From NCBI GenBank assembly GCA_030142905.1, contig JASJOG010000669.1:1-64000 (forward strand): a DNA stretch of 64,000 nucleotides, in the 5' to 3' direction. Within the stretch, counting starts at the first letter, position 1. Every line of letters starts with the position of its first letter. The notes under the pieces were generated by a model. It was not told the origin of the DNA and did no database searches. It saw only the letters and a list, made by a program, of their open reading frames with translations. Made by a program: the position numbers and the translations under genes. Below, in pieces: positions 22,539 to 34,673 of the stretch. The DNA is from Heliopora coerulea (Eukaryota > Cnidaria > Anthozoa > Scleralcyonacea > Helioporidae).

Positions 22539-22600
22539 TACGTACACATATACATATATACATACACCTATAAATATATATCACATATATGTATATGTAA
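22491..22600. repeat. TA/CATATA microsatellite, right of Tc1 element
   Basis: Runs of tatata and catata words with a few substitutions, continuing the microsatellite at 21875-21946. Confidence 0.85.
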
Positions 22601-24590
22601 AAAATAGGAAACTGCAGTATTGTAGATTTGTCTCGCAAGAAGACAATGGAACTTTTCGAATCATCAAATTTTTAACCGTAAATACCAGAAAATGTGAATA
22701 TGTACAGCTTAAATGTGATCTCAAAGGCACAATTCAAGCTTGGGCGTTCCAAATTTGTACGTTTCCAGCGTTGGGGTTACGAATTTAAATATTACAACCA
22801 TAAAACCTGTACTTTTATAACGCACACGCTCTCAGCTAAAAATATTACGAACGTGAACTTGAAATAGCCAAAGTTTACGGCGCGTTATTGGCTTAAAAAA
22901 TACGAATATGATCGTGTGAATTGTGTTCGTGAATTACGAAGCTGTTCGGAACGTGAAGTCTTCAAACGTGAACGTTCCAAATCTGTACATTGTTAACGTG
23001 AGCGTTTCGGGCGCGAGGATTACGAACGTGGACATATCAAACGAGGCAAAAGAGTCCTTAAAGTGAAGATTGCGAAAGTGAACTTGTAAAACTCGTTCTT
23101 TATATGCATGAGTATTCTTACTGTGAAGAAGGTGATCGTGAACGTACGAAACGTTCTTTTTGCCAAAAATAATGAACAAAATATCTGTCATGCCCAAAGC
23201 TTCTCTGCCCTCATTTAATTTCGTGTTGTCATATTTTCGGAATGCTGAGCACGTTGGTGTGAAGTAATCCTGTCGGAAGTTTGTTGATCAGTTCCGACGA
23301 AATGTTTTTATTGATTGATTTACGAGGAACTCGTGATTTGAACCATTTGATATCGGGAACATTTGCGAATAAACGTGAATGAAGAAATGAAAGCTGATAT
23401 CTTGTCAAATCCGAGGTTGGGATTCAGTGACAAGTCAGTAAATCATTCCCAAAGCTACATCGACAAAGGGCTGTTTCAGTATTTGGTTTTGACAATAGTC
23501 GATTTGAGTGCTCATAAAAACGCAGCAACAAAAGGACAGTTTCGGTGTTAGTTGTTGACAACAAGCAATGAGTGACCGTAAGACATTTTCACCCGAGGTC
23601 GTTTTGGCATGAGGTAGTTTTGACCGGTCAGCCGCCTGTACTTACCCGAGATTTCCAAAACTGAACACGTTATTGCCAGAAATGTTGAATGAAAGATCTT
23701 AAAATGCCTCGGAGCCTAAACTACTAAAATTTTCAAGAAAGCATGCCCTTAGGCCACATTTCCTCACAGGGGTTTCCGTTGCCAGCACGATCCCGGGGAA
23801 AAAATTGACTGGGAACTCAACAAACCCACTATACTTAGCTCCTCAATGTTTGGGATTGTCTTTGAGCTGTTGGAGACACCCTTCTGGGGGATATACTTGA
23901 CTAGTGCGTATGTAGATTATTCTGTTTAATGTTTTTATCATTAAAGATATATCAAAATATAAAAACAATATAGAGTTTAATGACAAACGTTTTCAAACAT
24001 AAAGTACATCATCTCGTTGAACCTGGGAAGCGCAAACTGGTGGTTATATATACTGTGCATGAAAATATTAAGTACTTCCTTGGGGACGTAAAGTTAGGTG
24101 GAAGGAAGACATTTGTTTTTTCAAAGCAGGTTGGAATTTTCCAGTGAGGAAAGCCTCTGAAATCCTCTTTTGTTTCCATCTTTGGAAATGATCCTTTTAT
24201 TATATTTTTTTAAAAAATTTGGCAAAGATGTCATGCATTTTTATCATTAATAAAATTAGAATCAAAGTAATTTAATCATTTCCCTTAAGTAAGAGATATG
24301 CAGTTGCTAATACTATGAAAGAACTGTAATAGAGCTTTTTCAAGTCTCTCCATTTTTCAACCTAGCACAATTTACTTCACACACTTTGCTGGGCTTTGAT
24401 ATTTATACTTGGAGTATGGTTCCCACTTGTTCCCTCCCTTGCAACAGTTTTTTAACCCATTCATTCATAATTTGTTCTCTTCTTTTTTTATGTTCTTTTA
24501 TTTGTTCTACAGTATCTAAATAATTTTTGGTTGTACGACAACTGTATGTGAGCAAAGATTTTATGAGTATCCACTTCATTGGTAACACTA
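22601..24590. other. Gene-poor interval, with degenerate word repeats at 22730-23160
   Basis: No supported gene. Between about 22730 and 23160 words such as acgaacgtg, aacgtgaac and cgttccaaat recur at irregular spacing, like a decayed minisatellite. Near 24497-24502 a TTTATT gives a minus-strand AATAAA about 90 bases past the PTER copy 2 stop, a candidate polyadenylation signal. Confidence 0.45.
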
Positions 24591-25953
24591 TCAGCAATAA
24601 GTGAGCCAGGCCTTTGGATTTGATACAATTATCTTGTCAACCACTTCCTGGGAAATGCCTTTTAAGAGCATTTTGGGAATGGCATAATCAAAAATGTGAG
24701 CATAACCCTGGCCACCGTACTTGGTCAGACGATGGACAGTGTGAATATCATGTGCCACCACAATTTTGTCACTGTAACCTTCTGACACCAAATGACCAAT
24801 CATTTCAATACGCTGTGCATCACTTGACATATCAACATGAGGGGCAAATGTGTAATAGGACACTTCAAGTCCAAAAAGATCATACTCAAGATATGTCCCT
24901 TCTTTGGCAAACTCTAAGAGGTCTTCTTTCTTCAGGAATGTTCGATCTAGGTGTGCTATAACGGTGTGTTTGGCATCACCACCAGCTTCTTGGAAAATCC
25001 TCATTATTTCACATGGGCTAGCTGGATCTCGGCCAGGGTGGATCATCACAGGTGTCTGTGTTTGCAACTGAGCAATGGCAGCAGCTTGCACACTTCTCTT
25101 TTCAACATCCTTTAAAGGCCACGAACAACCAACTTCACCAATGATGCCAGGTTTTATGTTTGTTTCATCAATTCCATTATTGATATCTGAAAGAATATTC
25201 TGAAGAGAAACAGCACAAATCATTGGTTGAAAGATTATATTTGTATCTGGGAACACATTTTGGGAGTAAACTACACAATGCCTTCCACATCAGTGAATGG
25301 TAATTTCCATGGGAATGAGTTAACAACAGGGATTCCTTAAAAAAAATTTTTGAAGCAATATTCTGGGATGGCTAGAATGCTCATGGAGCGATCATTTCAC
25401 TTATTTAATGATTCATTAAGTCAGCTCAAACATGAAATGACATAAGGGAAGTAGACCAATGTATATAACACACTGTTTCCAGTAGAGGAATATTTTTATT
25501 GCCTCTCATTTTTACCTGGGTCATTTGTTCCACTGAGTAAGTCTTTACTTGATCATCCAATTGTTTTGCAACGTAATAGCCAGTTCCACACACAATGTTT
25601 ACTCCAGATGCTTCAGAAATTTGTTTCATCTTCTTCACATCTCTTCCAATTCCAATACTTGTGTTCTCAATGACAGTCGACCCTCCAGCTTGTTTGAAGG
25701 CCTTCAAGTCATCAATAACTGCATCTGTTTCATTGCAGAGAAACAGATTTGAGAAGCAACTGTAAGGATTGTGTCTTATCCAGTTGATGTTTTCTAAGGT
25801 GAAATGGCAGTTAACTTTCTTTTGGTCAATGTCTTTAGTAGGTTGAATGAAATGTTTCTCAAAATTAAGAACAACATGTTCATGTGTCAAAGTTTTCCTC
25901 AGGTCACTTGCCTTAATGGGTCCCAGAACAGTTTCTACATTACTTTTCACCAT
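24591..25953 (-). CDS. PTER: Phosphotriesterase-related protein, copy 2 (right duplicate)
   Basis: Same family and structure as the gene at 10151-11566. Coding exons are 25953-25516 and 25199-24591 on the minus strand (donor CAG|GTAAAA, acceptor cttcag, phase 0), giving 348 residues. The ATG chosen begins MVKSNVE, matching copy 1. An in-frame ATG 27 bases upstream lies beyond a likely splice acceptor (AG four bases before the chosen ATG) and was not used. Metal ligands: H24, H26, E168, H200, H229, D297, the last within AHDIH as in the vertebrate enzyme. So this copy looks the more conserved. Exon 1 differs from copy 1 at 18 of 146 residues by my count. It lies head to head with ARMC5, about 1.1 kb apart. 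Confidence 0.9.
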
Positions 25954-27068
25954 AATGCTACAAATTAAAATATAAGGCAACCATTAAAAAAAATGAAATG
26001 AAGTAATTTCCAATGAGAATTACTTATGGTTAGATGTTTTAAAAATCATGAAGCTAATACACCATGTAGCATCTCAATTATACAACATGTCCCATTAGTG
26101 GACGTTTGGTTCTCCATCTTAAATACAGTGATATGTATTAATACTCAATAGGGTGATTACTCTTGCACAACAACTGTACAAAGCTACCATGTACTTTTTA
26201 CAACCACAGCGGTTTCAACTGGCACTTAATTCCTTTTGTATATAAGCAACTAAATAAAAGACTTTTATTCTGTTAATACCAGTAACCAAAAAAATCAAGG
26301 CTGAGAATAGACTTCCTCTTTTGTTGTGATTTTATTTTTATACTCACCATTTTTTATGGTTTTTGCTGCAAGCACTGTCTTGGTTTTTGTAAAATAGCTT
26401 ATAATGTGTAAAAGAGAGGAGGGGAAGGAGCTAATCCCTCTTTAACTTGCTGGAAGGTCATTCTTGGATGATTAAAATGGATCAATGTAAGCCTGAGTGG
26501 GACTCTAAAGGACTACTTTGGACTGGAATGAATTAAAAGCTGATGATTGAAATAGGAAGTTCACTTCTTCCTAAAATTGCTAATTCTGGGGTAGATTGTG
26601 AGTTGAAGTTTGGGGAAGACTAAGAAGAATACACGAGACACAAACCCCAAGAAAACAGAACTTTAGGGTTGGTGTCAAACAAATTTCTTGTTTCGTAATT
26701 GAAGCACTTACACAATCTCTCGACATGAGTTATCTGGACTGACTCACGGCACGCAGGTATTTTGAAAACTTTTAACGTAGTTAGCTGCAAAATCACGATC
26801 TGCAAACTCTAACTTCTAATTATTCAAAATGGCCAATTAATTTTCGAACTTCACGGTTAATTTTCACACCTTGGTGGGTTGTAAAAGGAGAAATTCCATG
26901 ATTGTTGAAAGAACACGGTAGTATTAAATTAAAAGATCTTTCTACCAAACGGTTATTTAGAAATGGTTTTCCATTTGTTGTCTTTGAAATTTCCGAAATT
27001 GAAGTTCCAATATTTTTTATAATTTATACACCGGCTGGCATAATTGTCATAAATTACACCGTATCAAG
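25954..27068. promoter_or_regulatory. Divergent spacer between PTER copy 2 and ARMC5
   Basis: A spacer of 1.1 kb between two start codons facing apart, with no supported ORF. It is homologous to 11567-12849. A shared bidirectional promoter is a reasonable inference; no TATA box or clear initiator was found. Confidence 0.45.
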
Positions 27069-28082
27069 ATGGCGTCGGAGAAGGCAAATTATTACGTATC
27101 AAGTTTGGTTCGTAAACTACGAAGTAATTCTTCTTCTAGTGTACAAAAAGTACTCATTTCTCTCGCACGGGCAACCAAAAAGTCGGAAAATGTGGCTAAA
27201 TTTAGACTGGAAGGCGGAATAAAGGTCTTATTGCAATTTATTAAGACGTCAAATAGGAAGACTGTGGATATGTCCGTTAGTGTGTTGGCAAATTGTGCTT
27301 TGGAGAAAGAAAGTAGGATCGAGGTAATTATGGATATTATTTTTCTATCTACTATTGACTGTATAGTTGCTTAAATGGTATTTTTTGTGAATTCTGAAAG
27401 TTCTGAAACCAATCATGAACAGTGTCAGTGGGGGGTTAAGTCATAGCCATAGATACCTGTCTTAGGGTCAGTGAGGTGAGACTAGTAATGAAGTGTACGA
27501 ATCAACTCGTGATTGTGGGGTTATATCAGTGTACAACCATAGCCAGTCAAAAAATTTTTTTAGGTGACCCACCTGCTACCAAACCCAAACTTAAGGGCAA
27601 TTGAGGGCTTGAATGAAGCTGCAAGTGCTCCACAAAAAACAAAGAACTATTTCACATGAACAAATATTGAGACAACTATTTAAATGAGCTCTAGTGTTCA
27701 GCTGTTCTTACCCCAAATGAAAAACTTTGTCTTGTGAAGTTGTTAGGGGGGTGGGGGTCCCAGGCCCCTCTTGCTATATTGCCCTGCAGTAATATACCTG
27801 GGGATTTAATGACAAGAATGCAGATATAAAAATAGATATTCTTTACCCTTCCTTGTTTCCTTGCATAGCAGTTAGCATGTAACTTAGCTTATCTAGAAGT
27901 GATCAGAGTTTTATGTTAATGTAGAGTAAAAGAATAACGTAAGTATTTTTGGTCAGTCATTTATGGAAAATATTCCTTTTCATCCCAAAAGCAGCCTCCA
28001 TCTATGGGCTAGTTTTAGGGACGTCAAAAATGTTTTTGTATAAGGATCTTACCATTGGATAAATAATAATATATGTACTGTA

Positions 28083-28124
<42 letters not shown>

Positions 28125-31100
28125 GAAGCCAACTGTCGGTTGCCTGATGATCGTGTTGTAGACACATGAAACTGAGTAGCAAACGCTCTTCTAACTTTAT
28201 TAAAATTATATTATTTATATATATCTTGAATTAGCTACCTATTTTATTATAAATATAATATTGTACTGACTGGTAACCCAGCAAGCCAAAGATCAGTTTA
28301 ATAAATTACTACATTAAACATATGTTCTCTTTAAAACCTGTAGTGTTGAAGTTAGTGTAATTTTATGCAGGCAAGATATGAATTGGTCATGACTGGCCCC
28401 AAACCATTTAGGCTAATGGATGTGTTATTAATTTTATTCAATGTATTGGCAGATGGTTCAATCCTGTACTCATCAAATATCTTGCAGTCAGCAAATCAAC
28501 CCACCATTCTGAATAAAGGACATTCATTGTGTCTCAAATGTCAAGTTCTGATTGTGAAGAAGCAATTTTTAATACAGTTTTCCAACAACGTTTTGTCATA
28601 AAATGGCATGAAAGTTCCTTAAATCATTGTACTGATGAGAGCTATCACTGCTAAATATTTACAAATCTTTATTTTTAGATCATACAACTCAATGGCTTGT
28701 CATATTTGAGTAAGTTGACCTTAGGGTTTTAAAATTTTTTACACAGTAAACTGATGTGATCAAAACCATTCCCCAAATGTTAGGAGGGCATAATCCATGT
28801 AGCAGTTACACAGTTTGCCAGGCTGACAAATTTTGTAATTTCTAAACCCCCATAGCCAAGAGGCTACTGTTTATATTTTGTTGTGTTTGGAGTGGTTTTC
28901 AGGGGTTCAAGGGAGTTAGATAATCCAGCAAATGATGCATTGTTTTGGTTGTTCCAGAAATGAAGATGTAATTTACAATCATAAATGTAATGTCGACTTT
29001 CAAGGCCATCACAGACTTTGAATGACATAAAGGCCTGGACACTAACTGAAAGTCATGAGCCTAACCTAGAGTGCTATGGTGGCCCAGTGTGAACTGGACA
29101 CATGAAATACAAATGCTCCATTATTGCACAATGTTTTGTAAATTCTTTGTATCAGTACTCTGCACCTAAAATGAGAAAATTACAGGAGGGTTTAGCTTTC
29201 CCCAAGTGTCACCCCTGGAATGGCATGCTGTTTTTCAAGTTTTATTATGAAGGCTTCTTCTCTCAGAAGGTTACCTTTCTATGATTTCTTTGTTAAAGCT
29301 GTAAATTGTGATCTTAACATCAATTTTGAAGGAGTTATTCTTTAACCCATTCAGTGGCACACCCTATAATTTTACTCCAGCTAATGCCAGACAATTTTGC
29401 TCATCAAGAGGACGAGCCCTGTCCCTTAATATGGGTGGTGTTATTAAACAATCATGTGGGTTCCCCTGTGATAAATATAAAATGTTTCTGAACCACAGCC
29501 ATGGGAGATTTGGTGGGGAAGGGTGGATAGGGTGCACATGCCTTCTCTGGTCCCCTCCCCCACTGATGGGCAGGGAATTGCAAGATCAAATGTTCTTTTG
29601 GCGGAAGAAATTTTGCCGCTTAATTGAAATCAGTAGAACTTTAAACCTAATTTAATTTGGAAACATGAAACCTTAACAATTACAGGATAATTATATCAAC
29701 TGTGTACTGGGATGATATATCGGTGATAAATGAAGCTCTGTGGCTGATCATGTTTTTGGTTGGTTTTTTTTTAGACACCATATTATGTTCATTGAACGAG
29801 ACAAGCATCTTGAGCCGAGTGACCCGTGCTTTTGCCAACCTGTCCCTCGATCATGCCACCGCCCAGCAGGTTGTAAATCTTGATGTGATTCCAAAGTTGG
29901 TTAATCTACTGAAAGAGACAAAGGATTTGCACTTCCAGCAGAATATCATTCGCGCGCTGCGAATAATTGGAAAAATCGACGTTGGAAAGAAAGAAGTGGT
30001 GGACTGTGACGGTCTGTTGTTCATCATCGAACTGCTAAAGAGTGAAAACAAGGATATTAAATCCTGTTGTTTGCAGAGTCTGCAAGAGTTGAGTAAAACT
30101 GGGAACCGACAGGTCGCCGAGCAGATCCAGGAACATTGCGCGATAGAACCGCTGTTTGAAATGACTAAATCTGAGTATGGTGATTTAAGAGAAAATGCTG
30201 TCCTAACTTTGTCCCACATCACAAAACATGCTTCCGTCAGAGTGTCTGTGGGGACGGTTGGCGGCATTGAGGCGTTCATTTATCAAATACAGAAACGCTT
30301 TGCCCAGAATTTGGTGCTAGCGTCCATCGAGGGACTTTGTATGTGCTGTCGCGAAGCCGTAAATAGGAACAAGGTTAGATCTTGTGGTGGATTGGAGGTG
30401 CTCATGGAGATTTTGCGATGCCCAGAATATTTCCAGGCGTATGACAGGATATTAAGTGCGTTCGTTTGTTTTACCTACGATGAATTAGCGTTGAACTTTC
30501 TCATTGCAAACGGAATCGTTCCTGCTTTAATTTCCCTTCTAAATCAACTCCTCAGCCAGTTAGCTTGGAAAGGGGCTGAAGATGAAAATGCTTCCGCGCA
30601 GCGTGAAATCCAATCAACGTCCGAACCATGTGGGAAGGATTTGATTGTTTCGTCTGACAAAACGATGATCAATTCTAAGAAATCTTCAGACACATCTGAA
30701 CAGGTTTTTAAACCTGTGGTGGAGACGACATTGTCCGAGTCAAGAACTGAGAAAACTTCTGAGTATGGAAATGAGTGTCGTTTTTCTGTGGATGTTGGGC
30801 AGACCAGTGCCTTGTCACCCACAACAAGTCTATCCCCCAGCTCCAGTCCTGATCTTCACTTATCCTACATGTCACCGGTTAACCCTTCGTCTGCCTCTGA
30901 TGGGACTTTTAGTCCGATGGTTTACTCTCCGTGCGGTTCCGATATTGAGGATACTGATGATGATAATGACTCAGAAGGTTCATTTTCCGAGAAGAAGCCT
31001 GAAGAGGAAGATGTTTTACTGGAATACGAGCGTTCAAACGTCGCCGACAACAACGAGGATTCCCAGAAAACAGTAAATGTATCAGTTTCTGGTGACTGTT

Positions 31101-33475
31101 GGGCGACAGCGTCCAGAGCTACTGTGTCACGCTCAAATGAAATCCATGATCAAGTTCTAGAGGATTTCCTGCACGAAAGGACAGCAGAATCATCTCTCGA
31201 AGCTTCTTCAGAAGTCCCAACACCTTGTCAGAAGATGCCACTCCTTCCCGGTGCCTCAGTTGGCTATAATTCAAGCATGTTTCTAGCAAAAGAAAATTTA
31301 TTTTCAGCCGATCAACCGTCTCCAAGGAAGAATGGAAGTCATGTTAACCTGAAAACGCGTCGTGTTCGTCGCAGTTTATCTCAGGGTACATCAAGTTCTC
31401 CTTCTGCGGGACATCCTATAACTCCTACCTCGCCTGTCAGTTCACTTCCTTCTGCTCCTTACTCTGGAGAACTCCGTGGACCGGAGAAAAAAATCCTGTT
31501 TCTGTTGTCTCGGTTTGCCCAGATGCCGAACCCAAGCGAGGAACTTATCACACCATCCTGCATTCAAACATTGCTGGATTACCTTTCTTACAGCTCAGAT
31601 CCAGACCCCAGATGTGCTCGGTTGTTGGGTCGTCTCACGTGGAATGTCAATTGCTTCGAGGCACTTGTACTCCACATGGTCCCTGGGGCTTTGTATAGAC
31701 AGCTCAGTTGCGGATTTGGTCCGAGATATCACCTTGAAAATTACGAAGACAGTTGTAAAGTTATGCCTCATTCAAATGTAAACGAGGCCATGACTATAAA
31801 TTATGGATGTTCGACGAGTATTCAAAACGAAGGTCACACAAAATCTGAAAGCCAAAATGAGAAACACTTCTATGGCAAAAATGTGAACCAGAAGGCTGTA
31901 TCAAGAAAGGACTTACTAGCTGGTGGGACAAGGTTAGGCGCTTTTAACTTTCCCCCTAGTCGTACGGTAGAAACAGGACGACTGCTGTTGTCCAACATGA
32001 GCACTCAAGCAGGCACGTCGTTCGGGGAAGGACAGCTTGCCCATCTTCTCCTCAGAGGTTCTCAAAAGCAAAAACGTTCGTGTGCTTTATCGCTGCCATA
32101 CTTGTGCAGGTAAGGAGTTAGAGCCAGACCATATAATTACTACAAATTCCATATCATTCTTACCCTTTTCCCTCTTTCTTCCTCTTAGTTATACTATTCC
32201 TAATCTAACTAAAACTTAGAGAGATTTTTGGAGTCGAAAATTTCACTAAAAAGTTAACGGGTAAACCCATGGTTTTTGACGATTTTTAAACCAATTTCAA
32301 ACTTTCGATGTAAGCTCAAAATATGAAAGTTTTGCCCAGATAATTAAGCTTTGCTCTTATTAGAATCATTTTAAAACTTCGTTTGTATAGTTTTTTTTTT
32401 CACAAAATATTCATTTGTTTTTTACTTTTACAGAGTAATGCGGCTTAAAAGGAAACTTCTGATTGAATACAATGGAATATTGACGGTTCTTTCTGCCTTG
32501 AGCGATCCTGAAGAGGAGGATGATGTGGTTCGAGCCATTGAATCTTTAACATTCCTGATCTCGAACTCCAGCTTGCGTCTTACGGATCGAAAAGATTTCA
32601 GTGAACTTTTCATTGGGAAAGAGGAGTTAATCGAGTTTCAAAGGGACAGTGCGTGCTTCCATGGAAGTCGAAGGGAGTCTACCGATAAGTTGGAAATACC
32701 TTATTCAAAGCGGAAGAAAACTGAGGATATGTTAACAAGTGAGAAAAATAATCATAAACCTGTAGCTGTTTCAAAAAATGAGAAAGCTGAAGTTTTGGAG
32801 TTTTCGGGAAAAAGACAAAAAGTGGACATCGATTCCAGTGAGCCTGTCTTTGGCAACGCTGGCTGTCGCTACGAAGACGCAGAAGTCCCTCACGACATTG
32901 TGCTGAAGCTAGAGAGCGGGGAAACCATCGGAGCACACCGTCGTGTTCTTTCGTCAGTCTCCGATGTCTTTTTGGCCATGTTATCCAGTGACTACATGGA
33001 AGCGAAGCAACCCGAAGTCATTGTGAAAGATGTTAATTACTTTGTTCTTTTATTTCTTGTTCATTACGCTTATGGTTGCCAGTGGTACTTCAGGCAAGAC
33101 ACCACCAGCACCACAAATACTTCCTGTTCTTTGTGTACCGTATTCAAGAAATGCCTTGAAAACAACCACTTGGAGGCGAACTTTGATTTCCTCACTGACT
33201 TACTTGTGTGTGCCGATCGATTTCTTCTGGATGGATTGAAGAGTCAGTGTGAACAGCTGATGACACTTGGTGTGAATGAAAAACTCGTTGTGGATGCGTA
33301 TTTGAGTGGAGCATGTTACCATGCCCCAGTTTTGCGTGATTTCAGCCTGAAGTACATCTTTTTAGGAAACTTGAATTTACGTTGTGTGTATAAATGCATA
33401 AAGAGGTTACTGGAATCAGAGGAACGTCAATTTGTATTGAACGACCTTAAAAGGATTGCGTTATGTTGTTTTTAA
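27069..33475 (+). CDS. ARMC5: Armadillo repeat-containing protein 5 (ARM repeats plus BTB)
   Basis: ARMC5 is known as a CUL3 ubiquitin-ligase adaptor that targets, among others, the RNA polymerase II large subunit. Coding exons: 27069-27323, 28679-28709 (31 nt), 29775-32109, 32434-33475. Lengths sum to 1,221 codons (1,220 residues), longer than the human protein, mainly from a Ser/Pro/acidic linker. Residues about 50-370 form armadillo repeats (VSVLANCALEKESR, TRAFANLSLDHATAQQV and IRALRIIGK mark helices). About 380-700 is low-complexity linker. About 700-900 resumes helical ARM-like sequence. A BTB domain begins near residue 1026 (HDIVLKLESGETIGAHRRVL) and runs to about 1160. The micro-exon is needed: without it exons 1 and 3 do not join in frame. 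Introns hold a hammerhead motif, a foldback repeat and a satellite relic. A satellite array starts 0.3 kb past the stop. Confidence 0.92.
28081..28122. repeat. (TA)n microsatellite
   Basis: About 20 TA units with one break, in ARMC5 intron 1, directly before the hammerhead-bearing segment. Confidence 0.95.
28137..28185 (+). ncRNA. Hammerhead ribozyme motif, type I with minimal stem III
   Basis: All core pieces appear in order. Stem I 5' strand is cggttgc (28137-28143). CTGATGA is at 28144-28150. Stem II is GTGT/ACAC with a 5-nt loop (28153-28165), with two unpaired positions at its base. GAA is at 28168-28170. Stem III is AC/GT with loop TGA (28171-28177). The cleavage-site base is A at 28178, and the stem I 3' strand is gcaaacg (28179-28185), pairing 6 of 7. 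Hammerheads with a tiny stem III are known from Penelope-like elements and from animal retrozymes. So this is probably the solo end of such an element, in the sense strand of ARMC5 intron 1. Activity is uncertain because stem II is weak. Confidence 0.55.
28679..28709 (+). CDS. ARMC5: ARMC5 micro-exon 2
   Basis: A 31-nt exon between tatttttag and GTAAGT. It adds ten residues (IIQLNGLSYL) plus one base that completes the next codon in exon 3. It fills exactly the gap expected between the VLANCALEKESR helix and TILCSLNETS when compared with the vertebrate ARM repeat (pattern VxxLGGILPLVTIL). This is the exon that makes the ARMC5 frame continuous. Confidence 0.8.
29344..29437. repeat. 94-bp foldback-type dispersed repeat, copy B
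   Basis: Same length and order of words as 13525-13618 (core cctataattttactcc; arms aacccattcagtggcac and ccttaatatgggtgg). It lies in ARMC5 intron 2, about 340 bases before exon 3. Confidence 0.5.
32216..32350 (-). repeat. Decayed antisense satellite monomer in the last ARMC5 intron
   Basis: Reads ggagtcgaaaat, then agttaacgggtaaaccc, then ggtttttgacgattttt, then caaactttcgatgtaagc and aaaatatgaaagttt. These are the same words in the same order as the inverted 168-bp monomers at 34675-35225. It fills a large part of the 324-bp intron between exons 3 and 4. Confidence 0.75.
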
Positions 33476-33799
33476 GAATCCTAAGAAGTTCCTCTATATA
33501 ATTAGGAAGATCCTCAGTTACATGATGTTATGAGGTTAATTGTCTATTGAACAGTGAATTTATTAATGATCGAAAAGTATTTTATTTAGTTTATTGTTAT
33601 TTATCCACGGAAATCTTTTGAGGGTTTTGGAAAGGTTGCAAAGCATATTTAAAAAATAATTAGAAGGTGTGCATTTACTGTATGGAGTAAAGGGCTAAAG
33701 ATAGAAGTACGATAATTAAGGACCCTACAAATTGTTGTATGCAAAAGTAGAAACTGTGCAGAAACATTAATATAATACTTTTAAAGTATTTTATAAGAA
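33476..33799 (+). other. ARMC5 3' flank
   Basis: AT-rich sequence after the ARMC5 stop with no AATAAA seen. The polyadenylation signal may be a variant or lie within the satellite fringe beyond. Confidence 0.5.
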
Positions 33800-34061
33800 T
33801 GGTGCCGATCAAAAAAGTTTGAGATCGCTCGACAAATTGTCAAAATCCGTGGGTTAACTCCTTTACATTTTGGGGAAATTTTCGATCTCAAAAATCTCTT
33901 CGAATTTTAACCTAAAATCACTCAAATAAGTACAAAACTAAATTATTTGGTCGAAACCTTAATAATCTCAGCTTATTTTGAAAGTTTGAAATTGGTCAAA
34001 ATATCGTAAAAAACAATTCGTTAACCCCCTTAAATTATTGCGAAACATCGTCAAACTGCAG
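33800..34061 (+). repeat. Divergent forward satellite monomers (left fringe)
   Basis: About one and a half degenerate copies of the 168-bp unit: gttaact/cctttacatttt at 33854 and gttaacccccttaaa at 34020, 166 bases apart. They are heavily diverged from the array core. Confidence 0.7.
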
Positions 34062-34400
34062 CATTTGGCAAACTCTGGCCTTTGCTGACAAGATGATGCA
34101 AATTTCGAAGAGTTGCAGAAACCTCGTTTTCCAAAAGGGGGACCACATGAACCATGTGGTCCCCCTTTTGCTATTTGGCCAAATATCCAAGTGTGGATAT
34201 CTCGTGCAAATCGAATGCCAAACATTCGAAATCAATGGCAAACACCAGGATTTAAGAGACTCTAGCCTTTGCTGACAAGATCAGGAAAGTTTCCAAGAGC
34301 TGCAGGAACCTCGTTTTAAAAAAGGGGGATAACATGAACCATCTGGTCCCCCTTTCCCATCGAGCCGAATTTCGACGTGTGGATATCTCGTGAAACTCCA
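34062..34400. repeat. 187-bp tandem duplication carrying a perfect hairpin
   Basis: Two copies starting with tttgctgacaagat (34081 and 34268, 187 bases apart) interrupt the fringe. The first holds a perfect inverted repeat, 17-bp arms with a 3-base loop (34133-34149 and 34153-34169; arm aaaagggggaccacatg). In the second copy the same hairpin is imperfect. Confidence 0.75.
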
Positions 34401-34673
34401 GTGGCAAACAAACCACTCAAATCACCCAAAAACCACTCACATCACTGCAAAACTAGCTTCTATGCAATAAACTTTCATATTTTGACATTATTTCAAAAGT
34501 TGCCAATTGGTCCAAAAATCGTCAAAAAGCAAAGGTTAACCCCTTTTTACTTTTTGGTCAAATTTTTCGACCTAAAATATTCAATGTAAATTCACCCAAA
34601 AACTACTCAAATAAACTATCATATTTTCCACTAAACTTTCATATTTTCAACTTATTTCGAAAGTTGCAAAGTG
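34401..34673 (+). repeat. Divergent forward satellite segment
   Basis: Carries the monomer words in forward order (accactcacatcactgcaaa, aatcgtcaaaaa, ggttaaccccttt, ttcgacctaaaat). The variants (catattttgaca, ctagcttctatg) differ from those of the homogenised array. Confidence 0.75.

Noticed and set aside
26535..26552. ctgatgattgaaat as another hammerhead
   Set aside because: There is no room for stem II between the two core words.
28632..28665. ctgatgagagctatcactgc as another hammerhead
   Set aside because: The GAAA core word is missing after the possible stem II.
29702..29774. ATG at 29702 as the ARMC5 start
   Set aside because: This stretch precedes a strong T-tract acceptor (ag at 29773-29774) and encodes no ARM sequence. 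It is intron read-through; the true start is in exon 1 at 27069.
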